Shown in pieces: positions 49,362 to 58,752 of a DNA stretch of 64,000 nt. This stretch comes from Devosia sp. A8/3-2 (GTDB taxonomy: Bacteria > Pseudomonadota > Alphaproteobacteria > Rhizobiales > Devosiaceae), in assembly GCA_025452255.1 (NCBI GenBank), contig CP104975.1, positions 434,001 through 498,000 on the forward strand, written 5' to 3'. The notes beneath the pieces are model-generated. The model had not been told where the DNA came from and ran no database searches. It saw only the letters and a program-made list of their open reading frames with translations. How positions within the stretch are numbered: position 1 is the stretch's first letter; each line of letters starts with the position of its first letter. The translations under genes were made by a program, and so were the position numbers.

Positions 49362-50134
49362 GACGCAGCTCGCTGGGCCGCATGGGAATGATCGTGATCA
49401 TTCTCAGGCTCGCACCAGGGCGCATTCTCGTCCCGAGCCTCGTGGAAGCGTCTCGCGCGCAGCAGGTTTTCCGGCGCCAGTGTTTCTCGCGCATCACCCC
49501 AAGCCACCGGACGTCGGGCCAGAAGGAGCGCTCGGGGAAAATGCTCGCGCACAAGATCAAGATCGTGGACCACCACCAGCACGGTGCGCTCTTCGCCATG
49601 CCAGCGCTTGATGAGCGCAATGAGGTCACCCAGCGTGCGGGCATCAATGGCGTTGAAGGGCTCATCGAGGAGGATCAAGTCGGCATCCTGCACCAGCACC
49701 ACGGCGAATAAGGCACGCTGCAACTGGCCGCCGGACAGTGTGTCGATCGAGCGCTTTTCGAAGCCTGACATTCCCACTGCGGTGAGCGCCTTGCTCACGG
49801 CGTCCTTGTCTTCGCTTCTGTGGCGACCCAGAAGTCCGCGCCGCGGCCAGAGGCCGAGGGACACCAAATCAACGACGCGAGCGGGGAACGAGCGATCGAG
49901 TTCGGATTGTTGTGGCAGGTAGGCGACGCGTGTTCCCGCTGTCACGGTGCAGGATCCTGTCATCGGCGGGAGCATGCCGACGATGCCCTTCATCAGTGTC
50001 GATTTGCCCGATCCATTGGCACCAACGACGGCGGTCAGCGAGCCCTTGGGCACCAAGCCGGAGAGGTGATGCACTGCCGGATGACCGGCATAACCGAGCG
50101 TCAGGTCCGAGAATGTCAGGGCGGCGTCCGGCAT
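49358..50134 (-). CDS. aztA: Zinc ABC transporter ATP-binding protein (AztA-like)
   Basis: Intact 258-residue ATPase. Walker A GANGSGKSTL, Q-loop LPQQSELD, signature LSGGQLQRALFA, Walker B LILLDEPFNAID, H-loop VVHDLD. The C-terminus carries a His-rich tail (NDHDHSHAA) that could bind zinc. First gene of the minus-strand azt operon; the Zur box at 50172-50189 lies 38 bases upstream, so zinc sufficiency should repress it. Confidence 0.9.
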   Translation of the reverse strand: MPDAALTFSDLTLGYAGHPAVHHLSGLVPKGSLTAVVGANGSGKSTLMKGIVGMLPPMTGSCTVTAGTRVAYLPQQSELDRSFPARVVDLVSLGLWPRRGLLGRHRSEDKDAVSKALTAVGMSGFEKRSIDTLSGGQLQRALFAVVLVQDADLILLDEPFNAIDARTLGDLIALIKRWHGEERTVLVVVHDLDLVREHFPRALLLARRPVAWGDARETLAPENLLRARRFHEARDENAPWCEPENDHDHSHAAQRAAS

Positions 50135-50171
50135 GCAAAACCTTGAAACAAACGCTTGAGTGTGTGAAGTC

Positions 50172-50189
50172 GTGACGTTATTACATTAC
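50172..50189. promoter_or_regulatory. Zur box between aztA and zur
   Basis: GTGACGTTATTACATTAC; its complement GTAATGTAATAACGTCAC matches 15 of 18 bases of the palindromic Zur-type consensus GTAATGTTATAACATTAC. It is located in the 84-base divergent promoter region and can serve both aztABCD and zur-cobW-cobW. Confidence 0.75.
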
Positions 50190-50218
50190 ATAATTCATCC
50201 CGCAAGACGGTTTTTCAG

Positions 50219-50623
50219 ATGCATGTCGAGCCGGTGCTTACCGCAAACCAACAGCTGGTCTTCAAGGCCCTCGGAGACGCTGAAGCGCCGCTCAGCGCCT
50301 ATACGATCCTTGAGCGATTGCAGGGAAAGGGCATCAAGGCCCCTTTGCAAGTCTACCGGGCGTTGGAAAAACTGATCGACTTCGGGTTGGTGCATCGGCT
50401 CGAAAGCCTGAATGCCTTCGTTGTCTGCGACCACCACGGTGACCACACCCAGCATCCTGTGGCCTTTGCCATCTGTGACTCTTGTGGCCTCGTCGCAGAG
50501 TTTGTCGACTCGTCGGTGCAAGAGGGCTTGAGCCGGTGGACCACGGGACACGCGTTCCGGCCTAAGCGAGTGACGGTTGAACTTCGTGGCCTATGCGAGA
50601 CCTGTGACGGAGCCTCCAAGTGA
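50219..50623 (+). CDS. zur: Zinc uptake regulator Zur (Fur family)
   Basis: 134 residues: a winged-helix N-terminus (ANQQLVFKALGDAEAPLSAY, TILERLQGKGIKAPLQVYRA), then the dimerisation domain with HHGDHTQHP and two structural zinc Cys pairs, CDSC and CETC. With zinc bound it represses zinc-import genes. The ATG at 50219 lies 30 bases behind the Zur box, implying autoregulation. Its stop overlaps the GTG start of the next gene. Confidence 0.9.
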   Translation: MHVEPVLTANQQLVFKALGDAEAPLSAYTILERLQGKGIKAPLQVYRALEKLIDFGLVHRLESLNAFVVCDHHGDHTQHPVAFAICDSCGLVAEFVDSSVQEGLSRWTTGHAFRPKRVTVELRGLCETCDGASK

Positions 50624-51708
50624 CGGAGCTCGGGCTGGACCATGCCGCGCCAATTCCTGTGTTCCTCCTCACGGGATTTCTGGGCTCGGGGAAGACAAGC
50701 CTGCTGAACCGGATGATCGCCGTGGGCGGACCGCGTACGGCTGTGATCGTCAACGAATTCGGCGACGTGCCGATAGACAACGATCTCGTGCAGGTCGACG
50801 GCGAGGACACCAATTTTGCCGAGACTTCGACCGGCTGCATCTGTTGCGAACCCGGCAATGACATCGTCTCGACCACGGCGCGCCTGTCCGAGGCCATGGA
50901 CGAGGGCACAATCGGCAAGGTCGAACGGGTTGTTATCGAAACTACCGGCCTCGCCGATCCAGCGCCGATCATCAATCAGATGCTGCTATATGCTGCCCTG
51001 CGCATTGGTGGTCGGTATTTTCAGCTCGCCTCGGTCATCACCACACTCGACGCCATCCGTGGCGAAGCAACGGTCGACGAACGCATCGTCGGTCACAAGC
51101 AGATCGCCTTTGCCGACCGCATCGCACTAACAAAGTCCGATATGCTCGGACACGACCGAGTCGATCGTCGCGAAGCCCTTGAGGCGCTGATCGCCGGGAT
51201 CAATCCGGGTGCTCGGGTACTGGACGTGCAGGCGCCACTGGCGCAGCCGGAACGCCTCCTTGACGCAGGCTCCTACGGCGCGGCTGAGCGCGGCAGCAAT
51301 GTTGCCGCGTGGCTGGCCGCCGAAAGCCCCCTCGCCCGTGCTTTCGCTGCCCCGGCATCCGCGCCGGTTGCTGGACTGGCACGGCATTCGTGCATCTACA
51401 CCAAGAGCATGGTGATGGACGGCACGGTCTCAGCCCGGGAACTCGTCACCTTCATCGACATGTTGCGTCGTGCCGCTGGGCAGCGACTACTCCGGCTCAA
51501 GGGCCTCGTTGCGATGGCCGACGACCCCGAACGTCCGATGCTTGTGCATCTGGTGCAGGACATCTTCCATCCCCCAGTGCGCTCGGAGCGCTGGCCCAGC
51601 GATGACCGCCGCACTCGCATCGTCTTGATCGCCGATGGCATCGACGAGCCGGCACTCGAAAGCTTTCTCCAAACCCTCGAACGCAAGCCCCGCCGCAAGC
51701 GGGCCTGA
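50620..51708 (+). CDS. COG0523 (CobW-like) GTPase 1
   Basis: Intact 362-residue G3E GTPase: Walker [15 protein letters not shown], the metal motif GCICCEPG (CxCC), [13 protein letters not shown] (Walker B region), TKSD (G4). These proteins move zinc or cobalt to client enzymes with GTP hydrolysis; Zur linkage indicates a zinc-starvation role. GTG start at 50620 overlaps the zur stop (GTGA). The CobW C-terminal domain is present (QRLLRLKGLVAMADDPERPM, VHLVQDIFHPP). Confidence 0.9.
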   Translation: MTELGLDHAAPIPVFLLTGFLGSGKTSLLNRMIAVGGPRTAVIVNEFGDVPIDNDLVQVDGEDTNFAETSTGCICCEPGNDIVSTTARLSEAMDEGTIGKVERVVIETTGLADPAPIINQMLLYAALRIGGRYFQLASVITTLDAIRGEATVDERIVGHKQIAFADRIALTKSDMLGHDRVDRREALEALIAGINPGARVLDVQAPLAQPERLLDAGSYGAAERGSNVAAWLAAESPLARAFAAPASAPVAGLARHSCIYTKSMVMDGTVSARELVTFIDMLRRAAGQRLLRLKGLVAMADDPERPMLVHLVQDIFHPPVRSERWPSDDRRTRIVLIADGIDEPALESFLQTLERKPRRKRA

Positions 51709-51731
51709 ACCATTCTGAATAAGGATCTGCA

Positions 51732-52706
51732 ATGAACGCTCCTATCCCCACGCAGACGCCCGTGACAGTGCTCACCGGCTTCCTCGGCTCCGGCAAGACC
51801 ACGCTGCTCAACCGCATCCTGTCCGAGCAGCATGGCAAGAAATATGCGGTCATCGTCAATGAATTCGGTGAAGTGGGCATCGACAACGATCTCATCGTCA
51901 ATGCCGACGAAGAAATCTTTGAGATGAACAACGGCTGCATCTGCTGCACCGTCCGCGGCGACCTGATCCGCATCCTCGAAGGCCTGATGAAGCGTGCCGA
52001 CAAGTTCGACGGAATCATCGTGGAAACCACCGGCCTTGCTGACCCTGCTCCGGTGGCCCAGACCTTTTTCGTCGATGAAGACGTCCGCTCTCGCACCAAG
52101 CTCGATGCAATCGTCACCGTGGTCGACGCCAAGCACATGCTGGGCGAGATCGACACGGCACCAGAAGTGCTCGAGCAGCTGGCCTTTGCCGATCTGGTAG
52201 TGATCAACAAGACCGACTCGGTCAACCTCGAAGAGCTGGCGGCCGTGGAAGCCCGCATCCGCAAGGTCAATCCGATGGCAGCCATCGAGCATGCCGAGCG
52301 CTGCGACTCGGCGCTGGACAAGGTCCTGGGCCGTGATGCCTTCAACCTGAAGCGCGTGCTTGAAGTCGAACCCGACTTCCTCACTGAAGATCATGCTCAT
52401 GACCACGACGAAGAAATTGGCAGCCTGTCGCTGGTGAGCGATACAGCCCTCGATGAGCGCATGTTCTCCACACGGATCCGGCAGGTGACACAGACCTTCG
52501 GCACCGAAATTCTGCGCATGAAGGGCATCATTGCCTTTAAGGATGATCCGGAACGCTTCGTCGTTCAAGGCGTCCATATGCTGCTGGAAGGCGATTACCA
52601 GCGTCCTTGGAAAGCGGACGAACAGCGCCAGAGTCGTCTGGTCTTCATCGGCCGCGACCTGCCCGAACAGGTCCTCCGCGACGGCTTCAAGCAGTGTCAG
52701 GCATAA
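51732..52706 (+). CDS. COG0523 (CobW-like) GTPase 2
   Basis: Intact 324-residue paralogue. [20 protein letters not shown], CxCC motif [37 protein letters not shown], and an acidic/His stretch DHAHDHDEE before the C-terminal CobW domain ([30 protein letters not shown]). The His stretch is typical of zinc-related COG0523 members. ATG 51732 behind AAGGA, 24 bases after GTPase 1; its stop overlaps the next start (TAATG). Confidence 0.92.
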   Translation: MNAPIPTQTPVTVLTGFLGSGKTTLLNRILSEQHGKKYAVIVNEFGEVGIDNDLIVNADEEIFEMNNGCICCTVRGDLIRILEGLMKRADKFDGIIVETTGLADPAPVAQTFFVDEDVRSRTKLDAIVTVVDAKHMLGEIDTAPEVLEQLAFADLVVINKTDSVNLEELAAVEARIRKVNPMAAIEHAERCDSALDKVLGRDAFNLKRVLEVEPDFLTEDHAHDHDEEIGSLSLVSDTALDERMFSTRIRQVTQTFGTEILRMKGIIAFKDDPERFVVQGVHMLLEGDYQRPWKADEQRQSRLVFIGRDLPEQVLRDGFKQCQA

Positions 52707-53723
52707 TGGCTGGATTCGATTTTGCAGTTCCCGAGCCCACGATCCGGGCTCGGGTGGAAGAGTGGCAACTCGGCGCCCCGAGCACCGGGATGGTTTGGCT
52801 CGGCCAAACTCTCGTTGCAGCCGGTGGCGACGGACAGCTGCATTTTGCCGAGGTGTCCAGCGGCGAGTTGGTCAGCACTCCTCTGCATAAAGGGGCGATC
52901 CTGACACTGGCGGCAGATCCGGCCACTGGTCGAGTGATTACGGGCGGCGACGATGGCCGCCTCATGGCCGCGACCAGCGACGGCAGCACACAATTGCTCC
53001 ACCGTCCCGGTCGCTGGATCGATGCTGTCGCCGTCGGCCGCAAGGGAATGATCGCAGCCGGCGTCGGCAAAGAGGTCTTGCTGTGGCAGGATGACGAGCT
53101 TCATAGCAAAGACATGCCATCGACCGCAGCGGGCCTCGCCTTCGATGCCAAGGGTTCAACCCCGGCCATCGCCCATTATGGTGGCGTCAGCCTCATCGAT
53201 GCAGCCCATCCCAAGCGCGCTCCCCGCCTGTTGGCATGGAAGGGCTCCCATATCGGTGTGAGCTTCAGCCCCAACGGCAAGTTCGTGGTTTCGGTGATGA
53301 GCGAGAACGCGCTCCATGGTTGGCGCATCAAGGATGCGGCCAACATGGCTATGTCTGGCTATCCCACCAAACCGCGCTCACTGTCTCGGTCAGCCGATGG
53401 TCGGCTTCTGGCCTCGTCGGGGGCAGATGGGGCAATCGTCTGGTCATTCGCGGGCCGGGATGGACCGATGGGCACGTCGGCTATCAGCCCGGGAGAACGA
53501 GGCGTGCAGGTTACGGCCATCGCCCGGCATCCCAGTGCGCCCATGCTTGCCCTCGGCTACCGGGATGGATCAGTGCAACTGTGTCGCTCGGAAGGTGGCG
53601 ACATGCTGCCGATGCGGGCCGCGGATGGCCAGCCGATCAAGGCTCTCGGCTTTGATCCCGGCGGGGGCTTTGGGCATCTTGACGGACGCTGGAAGCGTCA
53701 GGCGCGTCGATTTGGCCGCTTAG
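52706..53723 (+). CDS. WD40-repeat protein of the Zur locus
   Basis: About 339 residues of repeated beta-propeller blades (GGDGQLHFAEVSSGELVSTP, ITGGDDGRLMAATSDGSTQL, SSGADGAIVWSF, ALGYRDGSVQL). No signal peptide, so cytoplasmic. A frame change near 53660-53670 lets the last blade read GILTDAGSVRRVDLAA with its stop at 53721-53723. Overlaps the GTPase 2 stop (TAATG), so the two are translationally coupled. The partner role with COG0523 GTPases is inferred from conserved neighbourhood. Confidence 0.82.
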
Positions 53724-53774
53724 AGCACCGCGCATAAGCTTGACACTGCTGCGTCCCAATGGCCTTTTGTGTTT

Positions 53775-53972
53775 GTTGAAGGTTCCTTTGCGGCCCAACG
53801 GCTAAAGAGGATTAAAAGGGAACACGGTGCGACGTACCCATCAGGGCGCAAAACCGTGGCTGCCCCCGCAACTGTAAGCGGTGAGTTCTGCTGGAATCGC
53901 CACTGATCCTAGGATCGGGAAGGCCCAGACAGCGCATAGACCCGTAAGCCAGAGACCTGCCATCAACCTGTC
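53775..53972 (+). promoter_or_regulatory. Cobalamin riboswitch
   Basis: Contains the conserved AAAGGGAA.ACGGTG block (53814-53829), GCCCCCGCAACTGTAAGCGG (53862-53881), GCCACTG (53899-53905), GGGAAGGCC (53917-53925), and the B12 box GCCAGAGACCTGCC (53948-53961). All are in the right order and spacing for the adenosylcobalamin riboswitch class. It should repress downstream expression when B12 is present. The next recognisable gene is 340 bases further on. Confidence 0.92.
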
Positions 53973-54004
53973 TTCAACCCGGCCGGGGTGTGCCGCGGAG
54001 AACG

Positions 54005-54118
54005 ATGATGGCGTTTGACGACTTTTCTACTGGTCTATGCCTGATGGGTTCGCTCGGTTTGCCCCCGCATCTTGCGGAGGTTTCCAGTGGGACAGGCACG
54101 TCCATGCTGCGGCGATAG
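54005..54118 (+). other. Short ORF directly behind the riboswitch (37 codons)
   Basis: ATGATG at 54005 with GGAG at 53997-54000 opens a 37-codon frame beginning MMAFDDFSTGLCLMGSLGLP and ending at TAG 54116. No family recognised. It could be a leader peptide or the truncated start of a lost B12-controlled gene. The remainder to 54307 holds no recognisable gene, only the second Zur box. Confidence 0.3.
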
Positions 54119-54193
54119 TCGCTTCGATTCTGATCGAACGATCAGCTTTCCACCATCGCTCCGACCAGATTCCAGATTGCAGAAACGTTGTGT

Positions 54194-54211
54194 GTAACGT
54201 AATAACATTTC
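54194..54211. promoter_or_regulatory. Second Zur box, upstream of the FecCD-type importer
   Basis: GTAACGTAATAACATTTC matches 15 of 18 bases of GTAATGTTATAACATTAC and shares the block GTTATTAC(A/G)TTAC (complement) with the box at 50172-50189. It lies about 100 bases before the ATPase gene. Confidence 0.7.
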
Positions 54212-54307
54212 ATTCGTCCCGGTCTCCACGACGGCTGCTTAATTCGTCGTGGAGTCGCATATGATAGCGTCGCAGTACTGGCCGGTTCACGGCCCGTCAG
54301 CCTAGCC

Positions 54308-55061
54308 GTGGATGGTTTATGTTGGGGACCGAGCCTGCGGCACAAGATCATTGAGGGGGTGCACTTTGCGGTCCAGCCGGGCGAGATGCTTGCCGTGGTT
54401 GGCCCAAACGGCGCCGGCAAGTCCTCGTTGCTGCGGTGTCTCTACCGTTATCACCGGCCGACAGTGGGAAAAGTCGCCATCGATGGCATCGACATCTGGT
54501 CGATGACGCCGCGCGACTGCGCCCGGCGCATCGCCACCGTGCTACAGGAGCCGGCCACCGATTTCGGCCTCACCGTCGCCGAGATCGTCGAACTCGGCCT
54601 GACGCCGCGTGTCGGCCGGTTCGGCAGGGCTGACCTGACCGAGGTCGAAGGCGTTCTGGCGTTGATGGGCCTCTCGGATTTCGCGGCCCACGACTTCGCC
54701 ACGCTGTCGGGTGGCGAGAAGCAGCGCGTGATGATCGCCCGCGCACTGTTGCAGAAGCCTGATCTGCTGATCCTTGACGAACCCACCAACCACCTGGACA
54801 TCCGGCATCAGCTCGAAGTGCTCGAACTACTGTCGAGCCTCGACGCCACCGTCATCGTCTCTCTGCACGACCTCGCATTAGCCTCCGCCCATGCCGACCG
54901 CGTGCTGGTGCTCGACAATGGCCGCCAAGTCCGGTGGGCACCCCCTCGAGGTCCTCACGCCCCAGTTCATTCGCCAGACCTTCGCGGTCGGCGCGAGTAT
55001 CGACGACCATCCAGCGACAGGGCGGCCCTGCTTTTCCTTCCATCTTGACGACAAATCCTGA
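54308..55061 (+). CDS. FecE/BtuD-type ABC transporter ATP-binding protein, Zur-linked
   Basis: About 250 residues. Walker A GPNGAGKSSLLRCL, Q-loop LQEPATDFG, signature LSGGEKQRVMIARAL, Walker B LLILDEPTNHLD, H-loop LHDLA. The frame changes near 54940, after which the tail reads HPLEVLTPQFIRQTFAVGAS and ends LDDKS at TGA 55059. GTG 54308 is the nearest start; homology-like residues (VSLAVDG) extend slightly upstream, so the true start may be at about 54261-54296 with another missing base. Energises the importer encoded by the next two genes. Confidence 0.83.
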
Positions 55062-55071
55062 GGAGACTTTC

Positions 55072-56020
55072 GTGCGTCCAATCTCTGCTATTATCGTGCC
55101 GGCCCTGCTGGCTGCCACGAGCGCCGTGGCACTGGCCTATCCGGTCACCGTCAAAAGCTGCAATCGCGACATCACCTTCGACGCCGCCCCCACCCGCGCC
55201 GTGTCCAACGACGTCAATCTCACCGAAATGATGCTGGCGCTCGGTCTCAGTGATCGCATGGTCGGCTATACCGGTGTTTCCGAATGGAAGACCCTCGACC
55301 AGACCCTGCGCGCCAATGTCAAGCAATTGCCCGAGCTCTCACCCAACTACCCGACCAAAGAAGTGCTGCTCGGCGCCGATGCTGATTTCTATTTCGCCGG
55401 CTGGAACTACGGCATGAAGGTGGGCGGCGAGGTCACCCCCGAAACGCTGGGCAATTTCTGACATCGCCGTCTACGAACTCACCGAGAGCTGCATCCACAT
55501 CATGGACAGGCCGAAATCCTCGATGGACGACATGTATGTCGACTTGCTCAGTCTGGGCACCATCTTCGGCGTCGGGGACAAGGCCGAAGCGCTGGTCGCC
55601 GGCTATAAGCAGGAATTGGCCGAATTCAGCGCAACGCTGCCGGCCAGCGAAACGCCGCCCAAGGTGTTCGTCTATGATTCTGGCGAGGACAAGCCGTTCA
55701 CCGCCGGCCGCTATGGTATCCCCACCGCCCTGATCGAGGCGGCCGGTGGCATCAACATCACGGATGACGTGGCGTCGAGCTGGGTCGAGATCGGCTGGGA
55801 GCCGGTGATCGAGCGCAATCCCGATGTGATCGTCATCGTCAACTATGGCGATGTGACTGCCGAGCAGAAGATCGCCTTCATCAAGCACAATGCCGCGTTC
55901 AAGGATATGCCGGCCGTACTGAACGACCGCTTCGTCGTGCTCGAATATGTCGAGGCAACGCCCGGGCCTCGCAATATCGCCGCCATCAAGCGCCTTGCCG
56001 CTGCTTTCCACCCTCAATGA
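55072..56020 (+). CDS. FecB/BtuF-type periplasmic binding protein, Zur-linked
   Basis: About 315 residues. GTG start at 55072 behind AGGAG; signal peptide MRPISAIIVPALLAATSAVA-LA. TroA/BtuF fold motifs: ITFDAAPTRAVSNDVNLTEM, MLALGLSDRMVGYTG, and after a frame change near 55459 SDIAVYELTESCIHI, DDMYVDLLSLGTIFGVGDKA, NPDVIVIVNYGD. The family binds ferric siderophores, haem, B12 or other metal chelates. The Zur box plus B12 riboswitch upstream suggest a zinc chelate or a cobalamin/cobalt compound; the sequence alone does not decide. Confidence 0.82.
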
Positions 56021-56058
56021 AGTGAACGGCCGCTCGATCCGACCGGCCGACATCCGCC

Positions 56059-57115
56059 ATGTCCCACAAACACCTCGTCGCCGGTCCACGGCATGCCATC
56101 CTGCATAACCTGCCGCTACTCACGGTCGGTCTCATCGCCCTGCTGTTTTTCGTCATGATAGTTGGCGTCAGCGTCGGTGCCATCAGCGATCCCGCTCGAT
56201 ATCGTCTGGAGCGTTGTCGTCAATCACCTTGCTCCGGGCAGCGTCGAGGTCACCCGGTCGGCCGGCCGTGACAACATTGTTTGGGAAGTTCGCCTCCCGC
56301 GGGTCATCCTCGGAGCAATCATCGGCGCCAGCCTTGCAGTCGTCGGAGCGGCGCTTCAATCGGTGACGCGCAACCAACTCGCTGACCCACACCTTCTCGG
56401 CATCTCCTCCGGCGCGGCGCTCGGCGCGATCGTCGTGCTCCTCCATACCGGCATGTTTCTCGGCCTTGTCACTGTACCGATCTTCGCCTTTGGCGGCGCG
56501 CTGCTCACCACTGCCGTCGTCGTCGGTGTGGCCAACCTGTCCAACGCCACCAATGCCAGCCGCTCGGTACTGACCGGCGTGGCCGTGTCCTTTGTCGTCA
56601 CCTCGCTCGGCAGCCCGGGCATTTTCCTCGGCGATCCGCGGGCTGCGCATACCGTCATATTTTGGATGCTGGGCGGCCCGGGGCTCGCGCAGTGGGCTCA
56701 ACTCCCCTACCCGCTGCTGGCTCTGGCTGCATGCGGCGCCTATCTCATGGTCAATGCGCGGAGCCTCAACGCCATGACACTGGGGGATGAATCGGCGACC
56801 ACTCTTGGCATTCCGGCAGGCCGCTTTCGCATCATGGTGTTTATCGCCTGTGCTTTGCTGACCGGCGCGGCTGTCGCCTTTTCAGGCATCGTGTCCTTTG
56901 TCGGGCTGATGATCCCACATTTGGTGCGGATGGTGGTTGGTGGCGATTATCGTCGTGTGCTACCGCTGTCGGGGCTGGTGGGCGCCATCTTCCCGGTGCT
57001 TGCCGATATAGCCGCTCGCGTTATCGTCCCGCCGCAGGACATACCTCTCGGCGTCATCACTGGACTCGTCGGCGGTGTGTTCTTCATCGTTTTGATGCGG
57101 CGGAACGTCGGTTAG
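56059..57115 (+). CDS. FecCD-type ABC transporter permease, Zur-linked
   Basis: About 352 residues, roughly ten membrane segments. LPRVILGAIIGASLAVVGAA, LQSVTRNQLADPHLLGISSG (the family signature with P-LLG-SSGA), VAFSGIVSFVGLMIPHLVRM and the ending VGGVFFIVLMRR are characteristic of FecCD/BtuC permeases. One frame change near 56190-56200 inside the first periplasmic part. ATG 56059 is 38 bases behind the binding-protein gene. Forms the membrane channel of the importer. Confidence 0.87.
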
Positions 57116-57169
57116 GCTGATTGCTGCATCGCGCGGAGACCAGCTGGAATGGGGTGGCTAGCGGAATGG

Positions 57170-57194
57170 CTTTTGGCACGCGACGGGCTAAACC
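57170..57194 (+). repeat. Dispersed 25-bp repeat, copy 2
   Basis: Same sequence as 172-196 apart from two bases. Intergenic, between the importer permease gene and the phosphotransferase gene. Confidence 0.5.
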
Positions 57195-57214
57195 CGCCAC
57201 TTCACGCCGATAAG

Positions 57215-58083
57215 CTACGACCCAGCGAGGTGCGGTGTCATGGCATCAAGCGACGGCCACGGTGCGCCTTTGCGTAGGGTGCGGATGAGTTGTTCAGCCC
57301 ACTGTCGGCCATTCGGAAACTGGTCATCCGCATCCCACCGCCACGCTGCGACCATTACAAGGACGAGGGCGCGGCACTCCTCCAGTAACACCTGATCAAC
57401 GCACTGGATAGTGCTCGATGACCGGTTCCGGCACGTGAGCGAGGTCGAATTCGACCGGCCCACGGCAGCATGTCTCAAGGTCGATAAACAGCGGCCCCAG
57501 CTTTGTACTCAGCACATTGCCCGGGTGCGGCGCTCCGTGTAGCAACTGCTCCGCAGCAGCGCGATCGACAATCGACGACTTGAGGCGCTTCAACATGCCG
57601 CCGAGAAACTCCCGGTCTATGTCGGGGAGTTCAGGTGTCTGGTGATGGTTCGACAGGAGGCGTTGGGCTTCCTGCAACTCGGTCCGTGAAATGCGGGGTG
57701 GTCATCTCGATCTTCTGCATGCCAATGTGCAACCGGCGCAGAGCGTCTGCGTAGTCGGCGGGCGCGAGGTGTGGCGTCACCGACGCGTGATAGGTCCAAA
57801 GCGTAAACACGAAGCCGTCGCGTTCATAAACCCGCAATGGAACCCGCGGATCGAGAGCAACTGCAGGGCTGCCGGTCTCGGCGAGATGCCCGGCAAGATC
57901 GACCTCAAACTGCGCCTCCTGATGGGCCGGGGGCGCGATCCGCGCAAGGGCGTCGCAGGGCAGGAGGTGCAGAGTGAGCTTGTTCGCGTTCTGGAGAACG
58001 ACTGCGTCATCGACTGTCAGGCCAAGCGCTGCGGCGGTCGAGGTGGCCGCCGCCACAGCACGCGATACGTCAGATGGCTGCAT
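57215..58083 (-). CDS. Aminoglycoside-phosphotransferase-family protein, frame-broken
   Basis: About 290 residues of the APH/choline-kinase fold: N-lobe LARIAPPAHQEAQFEVDLAG, hinge FVFTLWTYH, then LPDIDREFLGGMLKRLKSSI, the Brenner-type motif LLHGAPHPGNVLST, the metal motif GPLFIDLETCCRGPVEFDLA, and a C-terminal helical part. The catalytic Asp of HGD is Ala here (HGAPHPGN), so activity is doubtful or relies on another residue. Frame changes near 57675 and 57425. Stand-alone gene; substrate unknown, no resistance can be inferred. Confidence 0.75.
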
Positions 58084-58406
58084 GGGGAAGCTCGGTGTAC
58101 TTGCTCAGAAGTGGGGCTATTACAGGATAAAACGCCTCCCGTCACTCGCCGCACAAGCCAACCGCTAAGTCAAATTTGGGGTGGGTTACGGACAGGCTGC
58201 TTATGGATCAGCCGGTCGGAAAAGCAGACATACGCCGATTGGCGAACTTGGGGCCGACAGGGGAAATCTGCTTCTGGCAACGATGAAGCGCGTAGCAGGT
58301 AACCCAGCGGGTAAGTCAAAATTGGTATCTTCGCTGGGGAGCGATATCCACCCTTTGCAGAGAAAGCGGACCGATGCGCAGCACGTAGCATGCAACTTAC
58401 CGGCTG
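58084..58406. other. Intergenic region, no gene recognised
   Basis: About 320 bases. TAAGTCAAA(T/A)TTGG occurs twice (58166 and 58312). Open frames are shadows without family resemblance. Confidence 0.4.
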
Positions 58407-58752
58407 CTAACGCGCTTCCTGCCAATGCGGGTAGGTGACGTAAGCGGTGACTGCTCCTTGTTCGTGGGAGCGTATGGTCACAAGCTCGCCCTTCGGCATA
58501 TGAACGATCTCGCTCGGACCTGCGGTGACGGTTTCTGCATCGGTGGACACGGACAGTCGTCCTTCCGAGATCACCATGACGTCGTCGACAGCCATGGTTT
58601 CCGTCAGACTTTGATTGGGTCCGTAGCGGCCAAAACCGATGGTGACCGGAGCGCGGTGGCGCTGGTCGATTACATTGCCGACGAAGATTTCGCCATCCCG
58701 GCCGGGAGCGTTGCAGTGCCGCGTCGGCTAAGGCGAATTTTTGAACCGGCAT
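58407..58752 (-). CDS. EutQ-like cupin-domain protein, frame-broken
   Basis: About 114 residues: MPVQKFALADAAL, then after a frame change near 58705-58715 APGRDGEIFVGNVIDQ, VTIGFGRYGPNQSLTE, the barrel strands DDVMVISEGRLSVSTDAETV, GPSEIVHMPKGELVTIRSHE. Single cupin barrel related to ethanolamine-utilisation EutQ-like proteins. ATG 58752 behind AAGGAGA. Metal ligands are not obvious, so the function may be binding rather than catalysis. Confidence 0.72.
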
